Shown here: positions 7,569 to 16,438 of the stretch, piece by piece
How the letters are laid out: each line of letters begins with the position of its first letter
Position numbering within the stretch: position 1 is the first letter of the stretch
NCBI RefSeq assembly: GCF_003762835.1
Contig: NZ_RJWA01000003.1
Coordinates: forward strand, 558,001-622,000
Source of the DNA: Micromonospora sp. HM5-17
GTDB lineage: Bacteria > Actinomycetota > Actinomycetes > Mycobacteriales > Micromonosporaceae
DNA length: 64,000 nt
Direction of reading: 5' to 3'
Notes under the pieces: generated by a model
Told to the model about the DNA's origin: nothing
Databases searched by the model: none
Seen by the model: only the letters and a program-made list of their open reading frames with translations
Made by a program: the position numbers and the translations under genes

Positions 7569-9016
7569 CGGCGCACCACCGTGGAGCGGTCCGACCACGC
7601 CTGCTTGAGCCGCAGTACCCGGTTCCGGAGCACGTCGACGTCCACCGTCGCGTCGGGATCGCCGTGGGCCACCCGGAGCCGACCCAGCGCCAGCTCGAGC
7701 TGTGCCGCCTGCACGCGTCGGACCTGCCGGTACGCGGCGAAGCCGAGCTCGCGCACGGTCCTGACCCGCATCCAGAGCCGGGTGGCGGGGTCCAGCAGGA
7801 CCGGCACCTCCACCGGGGTGACCGCCGGAAGACCGGTGCGGCTCTCCCGGTCCAGCTCGACCGCCAACCCCTGGGCCGCGGCCCGGCGCGCGATCCACAG
7901 CGTCGCCAGGTAGAGCGCCACGAACGGGCCCTGCAGGGCCACGAGCACGGCGGGGGTCACCACCAGGACGTCGAGCGGGCCGCCGGGGGTGAACCACTCG
8001 CGACGGACGGTGCTGTACCACGCGAAGATGGTGTTGTTCGCGAAGTGGCCACCGGCGGAGGCGAACAGCCCGGCACCGACGATGATCCACCGCCGGGCAC
8101 GATTGGGGGTGCCCCGGGCCAGCCCGATCCCGGCACCCACGACGGCGGTGAACGCGGTGTGCGCGGCCATCAGCCCGACGAACTGCCGCATCCAGTACTG
8201 GAACTCGCCCGTCGCACCGCTCGCGGAGACGTACTCGACGCTCTCGGTGAGATTGAATCCGAGGCCGACGGCCGCGCCGAGCACGACGCCGGAGACCACG
8301 CCGTGGACGTGCCGGCGGGCGAGCACGAATGCCAGCCACACCCCGGCGGCCTTGCCCAGCTCTTCCACGATCGCGCCGTGCAGGAACGCCCCGGTGGTGA
8401 CGGTGCCCGCCGGCACCAGGTCCGCCGGGTCGCCGAGGTAGGCGACCCCGTAGTTCATGAACCAGAGGTTGAGCGCACCGGCGAAGCCGGTCGCGACCAG
8501 CGCCCCCCAGCCCGCGGCGGCGAGCAGCAGCCAGCCGGGCATCCGCCGGTGGCGCGGCATCCGGTGTACGGCCCAGAGCGCGAACGCGGTGGTCGGCACG
8601 CAGCGCAGCAGCGCCGGAACGTGCTCGGCCATCAGCACGACCGGGTGCACCGAGAACGGCAGCAGGAGGACGACCGCGACCAGCAGCCGGTACCGCGACG
8701 GCCGGAGGGCCGGCGTGTCCGGAGCCATCCTGCGGGCGAGCCGGGCGACCAGCCACACGGTGGGTGCCGCGACCCAGCTCGCGACCACACACCAGAAGAC
8801 CACCCGGGGCAGGTCTGGCCACAGTGGTGAGAAGAGCCCGATCGCCGGCTCCGTCTCGTCGGGCCTCGGCCGGAGCACGTCGACGGCGAGTTCGGCGCCG
8901 TAGGCCAGCGACATCGCGCCGGCGACGGCCAGCAGTGCGGTCGCCGCCCGGTCACCGTCCAGCTGGCGCCGTGGCGGCCCGCCGGCCGGGCCGGTCTCGG
9001 TTGCCGGGTGGGTCAT
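7565..9016 (-). CDS. PrsW family intramembrane metalloprotease
   Basis: A 483-aa polytopic membrane protein with about nine transmembrane segments in residues 28-345 and a soluble C-terminal tail of about 130 residues. PrsW family motifs are present: IVEELGKAAGVW (EExxK), FNLTESVEY (FxxxE), MAAHTAFTA (conserved His) and SAGGHFANN (the HxxxD position, here HxxxN). The family cleaves membrane proteins such as anti-sigma factors; no sigma/anti-sigma pair lies nearby. ATG 9016 overlaps the upstream stop by 4 bp. The C-terminal extension is specific to this branch. Confidence 0.85.
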   Translation of the reverse strand: MTHPATETGPAGGPPRRQLDGDRAATALLAVAGAMSLAYGAELAVDVLRPRPDETEPAIGLFSPLWPDLPRVVFWCVVASWVAAPTVWLVARLARRMAPDTPALRPSRYRLLVAVVLLLPFSVHPVVLMAEHVPALLRCVPTTAFALWAVHRMPRHRRMPGWLLLAAAGWGALVATGFAGALNLWFMNYGVAYLGDPADLVPAGTVTTGAFLHGAIVEELGKAAGVWLAFVLARRHVHGVVSGVVLGAAVGLGFNLTESVEYVSASGATGEFQYWMRQFVGLMAAHTAFTAVVGAGIGLARGTPNRARRWIIVGAGLFASAGGHFANNTIFAWYSTVRREWFTPGGPLDVLVVTPAVLVALQGPFVALYLATLWIARRAAAQGLAVELDRESRTGLPAVTPVEVPVLLDPATRLWMRVRTVRELGFAAYRQVRRVQAAQLELALGRLRVAHGDPDATVDVDVLRNRVLRLKQAWSDRSTVVRR

Positions 9017-9363
9017 CGTCCGGTGACCGGAGAGAGCGACAGCTCGGAGTCCGGCAGGATGGGCAGGGTCGGCAGGGTCGACGGGGCTGGTGGCGACGGC
9101 GCCACCGACCGGGACGGCGGTGGGACGGGGACACCGCTCAGCGCGGGCGTCGGGACCGGGATGCCGGGTAGTCCCGGCGGCCTCGAGCCGGCCACCGTAC
9201 AGCCCACCAGCAGCCCGGTCCCGGTCATGACGACGCCGAGCACGCTCGTCGCGAGCACGTACCCACGCTGGCCGCAACGATCCGGGAACCGCCGGACCGG
9301 CGGTGCCGGCGGCCGGTCGGGCGGTTCCGGTGGATCCAGGTACGCGGCTCGGATCTGCAGCAC
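9013..9363 (-). CDS. Small single-pass, proline-rich membrane protein
   Basis: 116 aa: a cytoplasmic Pro-rich head (DPPEPPDRPPAPP), one hydrophobic segment at residues 36-55 ending LLVGC (a possible lipobox) and a Pro/Ser-rich tail. GTG 9363 is preceded by GGAGGG at suitable spacing. First gene of the PrsW operon, overlapping the protease gene by 4 bp. No family recognised; it could be a substrate or partner of the protease. Confidence 0.65.
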   Translation of the reverse strand: MLQIRAAYLDPPEPPDRPPAPPVRRFPDRCGQRGYVLATSVLGVVMTGTGLLVGCTVAGSRPPGLPGIPVPTPALSGVPVPPPSRSVAPSPPAPSTLPTLPILPDSELSLSPVTGR

Positions 9364-9451
9364 GGGCGGTCCCTCCGGGCGCCGAAGCTACCGGCGCCGG
9401 CGGCGCCCGCCCATCGCGTTCGACCTGGTTCGAAAGTCCCTGGTCAGGGCC

Positions 9452-9508
9452 GGTGACCCGGATCCACCCGTACCCGGTGACCCGGATCCGCCGGTATCCG
9501 GCGACCGG
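9452..9508. repeat. 24-bp tandem repeat (2.4 copies)
   Basis: Units 9452-9475 and 9476-9499 both read GGTGACCCGGATCC followed by RCCSGTAYCC, with a partial third unit GGCGACCGG. They lie between the flavoprotein stop and the PrsW operon promoter side. Confidence 0.6.
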
Positions 9509-9532
9509 CTAGGCCGAGGACGCGGCCGCGGT

Positions 9533-10903
9533 TCAGCGCAGCGCCTCGGCGGCCCGGCGGGCGGCGACCAGCACCGGGTCCCAGACCGGGGCATACGGCG
9601 GCGCGTACCCCAGGTCGAGGTTGGCCATGTCGTCCACGGTCATCTCGTTCCAGATCGCCACCGCCAGGACGTCGATGCGCTTCGCTGCCTCGGAGTGGCC
9701 GACGATCTGGGCGCCGAGCAGCCGGCCGCTCTGCCGCTCGGCGAGCAGCTTGACCGTCATCGGCTTCGCGCCCGGGAAGTAGCCGGCCCGGCTCGTCGAC
9801 TCGACCCGGGCCGTGACGAACTCGAACCCGGCCGCGGCGGCATCCCGCTCGCGCAGCCCGGTCCGCCCCACCTCCAGCCCACAGACCCGGGTTACCGCGG
9901 TCCCGACCACCCCGGCGAACGTGGCGTAGCCGCCGCCGATGTTGATCCCGGCGACCCGGCCCTGCTTGTTCGCGTGGGTGCCGAGCGGGACGTTGACGGG
10001 CTGGCCGGAGACCCGGTGCACCGACTCGACGCAGTCGCCCGCCGCCCACACCCCGGGGATCCCCGGAACCCGCATCCGCAGGTCGACCCGAATCGCACCG
10101 GTCGGACCGAGTGGCAACCCCGCCTCGGCGGCGAGCGCGGTGTTCGGGCGTACCCCGAGACCCAGGACCACGACGTCGGCCGGCAGCGTCCCGGCCTCGG
10201 TCTCCACCCCGACCACCCGGCCGTCCCGGCTCCGCAGGCCGACGACGCGGACCCCGCTGCGCACGTCCAGGCCCAGCTCGCAGAGGGTCTGGCGGACCAG
10301 GGCACCCATGTCCGGGTCGACGGTGGACATCGGCTCCGGGCTCCGTTCGACCAGGGTGACCGACAGGCCGCGCTGCATCATCGCCTCGGCCATCTCCACG
10401 CCGATGTAGCCGCCGCCGACCACCACCGCCCGGTGTGGGCGCGGGTCGCGCTCGAGCCAGCTCAGCAGGGCGGCGCCGTCGTCGAGGGTCTGCAACCCGA
10501 ACACCCCGAGGGCGTCGGTCCGGGCCCAGTCCGGGGTGATCGGCACGGATCCGGCCGCGTACACGAGCTGGTCGAAGCGCTCCCGGACCGTGCGCCCGCC
10601 CCCGCCCAGGTCGCGGACCACAACCTCGCGGCGCTCCAGGTCGATCGCCACCACCTCGTGCCGCGTCCGGACGTCGATCCGGTACGTGTCCCGGAAGGTG
10701 GCCGGGTCCCGGCTCACCAGCTTGCCGACCTCGTCGACCTGCCCACCGACCCAGTACGGGATGCCGCAGGCCGAGAACGACGTGCAGGTGCCGCGCTCGA
10801 AGGCGACGATCTCCAGATCGTCCGGGCCGCGTCGGCGACGGGCCTGGGAGGCGGCGGACATCCCGGCCGCGTCACCGCCGATCACGACCAGCCGTTCAGC
10901 CAT
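9533..10903 (-). CDS. FAD/NAD(P)-dependent disulfide reductase (CoA-disulfide reductase/NADH oxidase-like)
   Basis: A 456-aa flavoprotein. The FAD Rossmann motif VVIGGDAAGMSAAS is at residues 6-19. SFSACGIPYW near residue 45 places a single redox Cys as in CoA-disulfide reductases and NADH oxidases/peroxidases. The NAD(P)-binding motif VVVGGGYIGVEMAEA is mid-protein, and the second FAD motif GVWAAGDCVE lies near residue 290. A C-terminal dimerisation domain follows. ATG 10903 was chosen because MAERLVVIGGDAAG is the natural N-terminus; the longer frame adds a low-complexity leader. It reduces a disulfide or peroxide with NAD(P)H in the cytosol. Monocistronic. Confidence 0.88.
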   Translation of the reverse strand: MAERLVVIGGDAAGMSAASQARRRRGPDDLEIVAFERGTCTSFSACGIPYWVGGQVDEVGKLVSRDPATFRDTYRIDVRTRHEVVAIDLERREVVVRDLGGGGRTVRERFDQLVYAAGSVPITPDWARTDALGVFGLQTLDDGAALLSWLERDPRPHRAVVVGGGYIGVEMAEAMMQRGLSVTLVERSPEPMSTVDPDMGALVRQTLCELGLDVRSGVRVVGLRSRDGRVVGVETEAGTLPADVVVLGLGVRPNTALAAEAGLPLGPTGAIRVDLRMRVPGIPGVWAAGDCVESVHRVSGQPVNVPLGTHANKQGRVAGINIGGGYATFAGVVGTAVTRVCGLEVGRTGLRERDAAAAGFEFVTARVESTSRAGYFPGAKPMTVKLLAERQSGRLLGAQIVGHSEAAKRIDVLAVAIWNEMTVDDMANLDLGYAPPYAPVWDPVLVAARRAAEALR

Positions 10904-11263
10904 GGCCGCCGGTGTCCCGGGTCCGGCGCGTCCAGTCGGCGAGGAGCAGCGTCCCAACCTCGGTAACCGGCCACGCCGGCACGGACAGCCCACCGCGCAT
11001 CATCACCATCACCGTCTCGTCGCCTCCGCCCGCCGTACCGAGGCGTTCGCCGGTGGGCGGTGTGCCCGTTCTCCCAGTCCCGGCTACCCCGGCGATCGCG
11101 CCTGTCTCTTACCCCCGACGATGCCGACCGGAAACGCCGTTTCGTCACCCGTCGTGATCCTGGCTCGTGGCCCTGTTCGTCACGTTCCGTGATCGCCGTC
11201 CCGGCAGGAGTGGACGCCCTCGGTGGTGCTCCCAGGGACGGAAACCGCGCCACAGACCGGTTG
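10904..11263. other. Intergenic region without a recognisable gene
   Basis: The divergent region between the flavoprotein (-) and the LacI-type gene (+). Open frames on both strands here are Arg-rich and lack start signals or family features. I see nothing more than GC-rich spacer until the operator/promoter complex beginning at 11264. Confidence 0.5.
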
Positions 11264-11277
11264 CTAATGCGCATTAG
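11264..11277. promoter_or_regulatory. LacI-family operator O1
   Basis: Perfect 14-bp palindrome CTAATGCGCATTAG with the CpG centre typical of LacI/GalR operators. It lies upstream of the promoter; its centre is 99 bp from that of O2. Confidence 0.72.
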
Positions 11278-11314
11278 GTCACGCACGTATCACCGGCCGA
11301 TGACGGAACGCCTC

Positions 11315-11344
11315 TTGACACGGTCGTCCGGCGAGGCGCAAGAT
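11315..11344 (+). promoter_or_regulatory. Promoter of the amino-sugar operon
   Basis: TTGACA (11315-11320) and CAAGAT (11339-11344) are separated by 18 bp, between the two operators. A Shine-Dalgarno GGAGAGAGG (11383-11391) precedes the GTG start at 11402. Confidence 0.5.
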
Positions 11345-11363
11345 CCCAGAACATCACACGCGT

Positions 11364-11375
11364 TAATACGTATTA
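11364..11375. promoter_or_regulatory. LacI-family operator O2
   Basis: Perfect 12-bp palindrome TAATACGTATTA, matching O1 in the consensus TAATRCGYATTA. It sits just downstream of the predicted transcription start, the usual place for a repressor roadblock. Confidence 0.72.
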
Positions 11376-11401
11376 GTTGGTCCGGAGAGAGGTAACCCAA
11401 C

Positions 11402-12469
11402 GTGGCCTCCGTGTCGAAGCGGGTCACCCAGCGCGACATCGCGCGTCTGGCCGGGGTGAGCCAGGCAACCGTGTCGCTGGTGCTCAACAACCGCGCGGAC
11501 ACCGACGTGCGGATCGCCCCGGAGACACGCGAGCGGGTGCTGCGGGCGATCGAGGAGACCGGCTACGTCGCCGATCCGATCGCCCGCCGGCTGGTCTCCC
11601 GGTTCAACCGCATCATCGGCGTCTTCACCTACGAACCCGCCTTCCCCAGCGGCACCCGGGACTTCTTCCACCCGTTCCTGGTCGGCATCGAGGAGTACGC
11701 CGAGCGCGTCGGGTGCGACCTGCTGCTCTTCACCAGCGCGCCGGTGGTCGACGGGCGACGCCGCATCTTCCACCGGGACAACCGGCTGCGCCTGGCCGAC
11801 GGGTGCCTGCTTCTCGGCCGCGAGATCGACGCCGCCGAGCTGGCCCGGCTCAACCGCGAGGGCTACCCGTACGTCGCGGTCGGGCGGCGGGACGACGCCG
11901 ACGGTCCGGTCCGGTACGTCGGCGCCGACTACGCCACCGCGGTGCGCCAGCTCGGCGAACGGGCGCAACAGCTCGGGCACCGACGGCTGGCCTACCTCGG
12001 GACCGGCCTGGTCGCCGAGTCGTCGGCTGACCGGCGCCGGGGCTTCGCCGCCCAGGCGGGGAGCGCGGAACACGCCGTCGAACTCGTCGGCACCGGCCGC
12101 AGCGCCGACGAGGTGCTGGACGACGTCCTCGGTGCCGGGGCCACCGTGGCCTTCGTCGAGGACTTCGCCACCGCGGTCCAGCTCCGAACCGCCGCGCTGC
12201 GACGCGGCCTCGCCGTCCCCGGCGACCTCTCGGTGCTGACCCTCGGCGACCCGACCACCCCGGTCCCCACCGACATCACCTTCACCGGCTTCCACATCCC
12301 CCGCGAGGAGATGGGACGGCAGGCGGTCGAGCTGCTGACGGCGGTGCTGGAGGGGACCGCACCGGCCGTGTCGCAGCGACTGCTCGCCTGCGAACCGGTC
12401 GAGGGGACCACCCTCGGTCCGCCCGTGCCCCGGCCACCCGCCGGGCCCGGAGCGGGCCCGGGGCGGTGA
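11402..12469 (+). CDS. LacI family transcriptional repressor of the amino-sugar operon
   Basis: A 355-aa repressor. The N-terminal LacI helix-turn-helix is at residues 8-60 (TQRDIARLAGVSQATVSLVL, then hinge VADPIARRLVS). A periplasmic-binding-protein-like effector domain covers 68-340. GTG 11402 follows a good Shine-Dalgarno. Two matching palindromes flank its promoter, so it most likely represses itself and the downstream transport/catabolic genes. The effector is probably a sugar, or sugar phosphate, of the pathway encoded downstream. An Ala/Gly/Pro-rich tail follows the effector domain. Confidence 0.9.
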   Translation: MASVSKRVTQRDIARLAGVSQATVSLVLNNRADTDVRIAPETRERVLRAIEETGYVADPIARRLVSRFNRIIGVFTYEPAFPSGTRDFFHPFLVGIEEYAERVGCDLLLFTSAPVVDGRRRIFHRDNRLRLADGCLLLGREIDAAELARLNREGYPYVAVGRRDDADGPVRYVGADYATAVRQLGERAQQLGHRRLAYLGTGLVAESSADRRRGFAAQAGSAEHAVELVGTGRSADEVLDDVLGAGATVAFVEDFATAVQLRTAALRRGLAVPGDLSVLTLGDPTTPVPTDITFTGFHIPREEMGRQAVELLTAVLEGTAPAVSQRLLACEPVEGTTLGPPVPRPPAGPGAGPGR

Positions 12470-12525
12470 GCCGTGGGGCGGAGCGCGGTGGGACAGCGAA
12501 CAGAGCAGCGAGTGGAAGGAAGCAA

Positions 12526-14130
12526 GTGACACAGATGCGTGCGGACGTCCTCGTCGTCGGCGGCGGCCTCGGCGGGGTCGCGGCCGCGCTGGCGGCGGCC
12601 CGGGCCGGCCGGTCGGTCGTGCTGACCGAGGAGTACGACTGGCTCGGGGGGCAGCTCACCAGCCAGGCCGTCCCACCGGACGAGCACTCCTGGGTCGAGC
12701 GGTTCGGGGTGACCGCCAGCTACCGGGCGCTGCGCAACGGGATCCGCGACTACTACCGGCGGTACTACCCGCTGACCGAGCGATCCCGGGCCTGGACCGA
12801 CCTGAACCCGGGCGCCGGCTGGGTCAGCCGGCTCTGCCACGAGCCCCGGGTCGCGGTCGCGGTCCTCGACCAGATGCTCGCGCCGTACCGGGGGTCGGGG
12901 CGGTTGACCGTGCTCCAGCCGTACCGGCCGGTGGCGGCCGAGACCGACGGCGACCGGGTCGTCGGGGTGGTGGTGGAGCACCGCGACGGTGGCGGCCGAA
13001 TCGAGATCACCGCGCCGTACGTGCTGGACGCCACCGAGACCGGCGAGCTGCTGCCGCTGACCGGCACCGAGTACGTCACCGGCTTCGAGTCGCGCGCCGA
13101 GACCGGCGAGCCGAGCGCCCCGGACGTCGCCCAGCCGATGAACATGCAGGCGATCTCGGTCTGCTTCGCCATCGACCACGTCGACGGCGACCACACCATC
13201 GACCGGCCCGCCGAGTACGACTTCTGGCGCACCTACCAGCCGGCGTTCTGGGGCGACCGGCTGCTCTCCTGGCGCTCTCCGAACCCGCGCACCCTGGAGA
13301 TCGTCGAGCGCAGCTTCACCCCGAACCCGGACGACGACCCGCTCACCGTCGACGCCGACCAGCGGGTGAACCCCGGTGACGGCAACCTCTGGACGTTCCG
13401 CCGGATCGCGGCCCGGCGCAACTTCGTCGACGGCGCGTACCCCAGCGACATCACGCTGGTGAACTGGCCGATGATCGACTACTTCGAAGGCCCGGTCATC
13501 GACGTCCCGGACGCGGCCGAGCACCTGGCTCGGGCCCGGGGCCTGTCGAAGTCCGTCCTGTACTGGCTCCAGACCGAGGCACCCCGCCCCGACGGCGGCA
13601 CCGGCTTCCCGGGCCTGCGACTGCGCGGCGACATCACCGGCAGCGCCGACGGGCTCGCCCAGGCGCCGTACATCCGCGAGTCACGGCGGATCCGGGCCGA
13701 GTACACGGTGGTCGAGCAGGACCTCTCGCTCGCGGTCCGCGGCGACAGGGGCGCGGTGCGGTACCCCGACGCGGTCGGGGTCGGGATGTACCGGATCGAC
13801 CTGCACCCCTCCACCGGGGGCGACAACTACATCGACGTCGGCTCCTGCCCGTTCGAGATCCCGCTCGGGGCGCTGATCCCGCGCCGGATGGAGAACCTGC
13901 TCCCGGCCGGCAAGAACATCGGCACCACGCACATCACGAACGGCAGCTACCGCCTGCACCCGGTCGAGTGGAACGTCGGCGAGGTCGCCGGGCTGCTCGC
14001 CGACTTCTGCCTGGCCCGTGGCACCTCGCCGCGCGCCGTACGCAACAGCCCCGGCCTGCTGGCCGACTTCCAGCGCCGCATCACCGCCGCCGGCGTCGAG
14101 ATCCGCTGGCCGGAGATCGCGGGTTACTGA
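12526..14130 (+). CDS. FAD-dependent oxidoreductase (FAD_oxidored family)
   Basis: A 534-aa flavoprotein. The FAD motif DVLVVGGGLGGVAAALAAAR is at the N-terminus, with VVLTEEYDWLGGQLTSQAVP as the conserved second block of this family. The C-terminal part has NLLPAGKNIGTTHITNGSYR and RLHPVEWNVGEVAG. GTG 12526 lies 5 nt after GGAAGGA and is preferred to the longer in-frame start. It probably oxidises a sugar-derived hydroxyl group; its substrate is unknown. Its position between the LacI-type gene and the sugar transporter ties it to the operon. It has no counterpart in the textbook Nan pathway. Confidence 0.82.
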   Translation: MTQMRADVLVVGGGLGGVAAALAAARAGRSVVLTEEYDWLGGQLTSQAVPPDEHSWVERFGVTASYRALRNGIRDYYRRYYPLTERSRAWTDLNPGAGWVSRLCHEPRVAVAVLDQMLAPYRGSGRLTVLQPYRPVAAETDGDRVVGVVVEHRDGGGRIEITAPYVLDATETGELLPLTGTEYVTGFESRAETGEPSAPDVAQPMNMQAISVCFAIDHVDGDHTIDRPAEYDFWRTYQPAFWGDRLLSWRSPNPRTLEIVERSFTPNPDDDPLTVDADQRVNPGDGNLWTFRRIAARRNFVDGAYPSDITLVNWPMIDYFEGPVIDVPDAAEHLARARGLSKSVLYWLQTEAPRPDGGTGFPGLRLRGDITGSADGLAQAPYIRESRRIRAEYTVVEQDLSLAVRGDRGAVRYPDAVGVGMYRIDLHPSTGGDNYIDVGSCPFEIPLGALIPRRMENLLPAGKNIGTTHITNGSYRLHPVEWNVGEVAGLLADFCLARGTSPRAVRNSPGLLADFQRRITAAGVEIRWPEIAGY

Positions 14131-14146
14131 TGGTGAGGAGAGAGAA

Positions 14147-15433
14147 GTGAGAATAGGACGGAGCCTACGGCTGACCGCCGTGGCGCTCGTCGGCACGGTC
14201 GCACTCGCCGCCTGTGGCGGCGGTGGCGACGACGCCGGCGACGGCGGCCCGGCCAGCCTGCGGATGACGATCTGGACCGCGAACGAACAGCACCTCGCGC
14301 TGTTCAACCAGATCGCCGAGGAGTACCGGAAGAGCCACCCGAACGTCACCGAGATCAGGTTCGACCCGCTGCCGTTCGACACGTACACCACCAGCCTGAC
14401 CACCCAGATCGCCGGTGGCAACGCGCCGGACCTGGCCTGGATCTTCGAGAGTTCGGCCCCGGACTTCGTCTCCTCCGGCGCGCTGCTGCCGCTGGACGAG
14501 ACGTTGCGCGGCACCGACGGCTACCAGTTCGACGACCTGGCGCCCGGGCCGCTGAAGCTCTGGCAGCGGGACGGCAAGCTCTACGCCTACCCCTTCTCCA
14601 CCTCGCCGTTCGGGGTCTTCGTCAACACCGACCTGCTGAAGCGGGCAAAGCAGAAGACGCCGGCCGAGCTGATCGCCGCCGGGCGGTGGGACTGGTCGAC
14701 CGTGCTCGCCGCGGCCGCCGCCGTGCAGCGGGAGACCGGCAAGGCCGGTCTGGTGATCCGGGACTTCGACTACAAGGGATGGGACAACCTGTCGACGTTC
14801 TGGACCGGCTGGGGTGCCCGGGCGTGGAGCGAGGACGGCAAGACCTGCGGCTTCACCGCGCCGGAGATGGTCGAGGCGATGACCACCCTGCACCGGGCGA
14901 TCTTCGTCGACAAGGCTCTGCCCGGCCCGGGCACCACCGCCGACTTCTTCGCCGGGGACGCCGCCATGACGATCACCCAGATCTCCCGCGCGTCGCTGCT
15001 CAAGGAGGACGGTTTCGGCTGGGACCTCGTCCCGCTGCCGGCCGGGCCGAAGGGGAGGTACGCCGTCATCGGCCAGGGCGGCCTCGGGGTTCTCAAGCAG
15101 GGCAAGCACCCGAAGGCGGCGCTCGACTTCCTGGCGTACCTGACCAATCCGGAGAACTCGGCGAAGCTGGCCCAGTTCTTCCCGCCGCCGCGTCAGTCGC
15201 AGCTCACCGCCGAGACGCTGGCCAAGACGAACCCGAAGCTCACGCAGGAGCAGTTGCAGCAGGTCGTCATCGACGGCATCACCACCGGCGTGGTCAAGCC
15301 GAACCACACCGGCCAGGCCGAACTCAGCCAGCAGGTGCGGGCCGCACTCGACCCGCTCTGGAAGCCGGACGCGGACGTCAAGGCGGTGCTCGACGGCGTC
15401 TGCGCCACGATCCAGCCACTGCTCGCGAAGTAG
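14147..15433 (+). CDS. Sugar ABC transporter substrate-binding lipoprotein
   Basis: A 428-aa family-1 extracellular solute-binding protein. The signal peptide ends in lipobox LAAC (Cys near residue 23), anchoring it on the outer face of the membrane. Typical features include MTIWTANEQHLALFNQIAEE near the mature N-terminus, GNAPDLAWIFESSAP, and KAALDFLAYLTNPENSAKLAQ near the C-terminus. GTG 14147 follows GAGGAGAG; the longer frame overlaps the previous gene. It captures a sugar or oligosaccharide for the two permeases downstream. No ATPase is encoded here, as is usual when a shared MsiK-type ATPase serves several importers. Confidence 0.9.
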   Translation: MRIGRSLRLTAVALVGTVALAACGGGGDDAGDGGPASLRMTIWTANEQHLALFNQIAEEYRKSHPNVTEIRFDPLPFDTYTTSLTTQIAGGNAPDLAWIFESSAPDFVSSGALLPLDETLRGTDGYQFDDLAPGPLKLWQRDGKLYAYPFSTSPFGVFVNTDLLKRAKQKTPAELIAAGRWDWSTVLAAAAAVQRETGKAGLVIRDFDYKGWDNLSTFWTGWGARAWSEDGKTCGFTAPEMVEAMTTLHRAIFVDKALPGPGTTADFFAGDAAMTITQISRASLLKEDGFGWDLVPLPAGPKGRYAVIGQGGLGVLKQGKHPKAALDFLAYLTNPENSAKLAQFFPPPRQSQLTAETLAKTNPKLTQEQLQQVVIDGITTGVVKPNHTGQAELSQQVRAALDPLWKPDADVKAVLDGVCATIQPLLAK

Positions 15434-15445
15434 GGACGCCGCACC

Positions 15446-16438
15446 ATGTCCCAGACGGAGGAAGCGGCGGGCCGGGGCGCCAACCGGCCCGCCGGCGGGG
15501 CCGGCGGGCCGGCGCCTGTCCCGGTTGACGGCTCGGGCGGCTCCGCGCGACGGCCGTTCTGGACCAGCCGCCGTCGTGACCAGCTGACCGGGTACGTCTT
15601 CATCGCCCCGCAGCTGTTCGGCAGCGCCGTCTTCGTGCTGCTGCCGCTGGCCCTGGTGGTCTGGTACAGCCTGCACGAGTGGAACGTGCTCGCCGGCACC
15701 TTCGACTACGTCGGCGCGGAGAACTACCGGGCGCTGGCCGAGGACCCGACGCTGCCGTCGGTACTCCGGGCCACCGCGCTCTTCTCGGTCGGGCTGGTGC
15801 TGTGCAACCTCAGCCTGGCCCTGCTGCTGGCCGTCCTGCTCAACCAGCGCCTGCGTGGCACCGTCGTCTTCCGCACCCTGTTCTTCTCCCCGGTGGTGGT
15901 CTCGCTGGTCGCCTGGACCATCGTCTGGGGCTTCCTGCTGCAGGACAACGGGGGCATCAACGGCCTGCTCGACACGATCGGGGTGGACGGGCCGAACTGG
16001 CTGCGCGGTGAGGCGACGGCGATGGTCTCGGTCGTGGTCGTGCAGGTGTTCAAGAACGTCGGCCTCAACATGGTGCTCTTCCTCGCCGCCCTGCAGGGGG
16101 TCCCGGCCGAGCTGTACGAGGCCGCCGAGGTCGACGGGGCGAGCCGGGCGCGCCAGTTCTGGCGGATCACCGTACCGCTGATCAGTCCGACGATCCTGCT
16201 CACCTCGATCATCACCGTGGTCGGGTCGTTGCAGGTCTTCGCGCAGATCGCGGTGCTGACCCAGGGCGGGCCGGGCACCTCCACCACGGTGCTCGTCTAC
16301 TACCTCTACCAGCAGGCGTTCCAGTTCCACCACTTCGGGTACGGCGCCACCCTGTCGGTCCTGCTCTTCGTCATCGTGCTCGCGCTGACCGTCCTCCAGT
16401 GGCAGATGCGCAGGAGGTGGGTGTTCCATGAGTCGTAG
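15446..16438 (+). CDS. Sugar ABC transporter permease (MalF/UgpA-like)
   Basis: A 330-aa inner-membrane permease with six transmembrane helices after an Ala/Gly-rich 45-residue N-terminus. The EAA loop that contacts the ATPase is visible as LYEAAEVDGASRARQFWRIT near residue 225. It lies 12 nt after the binding-protein gene and overlaps the second permease by 11 bp. Together they form the heterodimeric channel of a carbohydrate-uptake transporter-1 type importer. Confidence 0.92.
   Translation: MSQTEEAAGRGANRPAGGAGGPAPVPVDGSGGSARRPFWTSRRRDQLTGYVFIAPQLFGSAVFVLLPLALVVWYSLHEWNVLAGTFDYVGAENYRALAEDPTLPSVLRATALFSVGLVLCNLSLALLLAVLLNQRLRGTVVFRTLFFSPVVVSLVAWTIVWGFLLQDNGGINGLLDTIGVDGPNWLRGEATAMVSVVVVQVFKNVGLNMVLFLAALQGVPAELYEAAEVDGASRARQFWRITVPLISPTILLTSIITVVGSLQVFAQIAVLTQGGPGTSTTVLVYYLYQQAFQFHHFGYGATLSVLLFVIVLALTVLQWQMRRRWVFHES

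Noticed and set aside
10882-11286. 134-codon minus-strand frame in the region before the LacI-type gene
   Set aside because: Overlaps the flavoprotein start and operator O1; Arg-rich, no recognisable domain.
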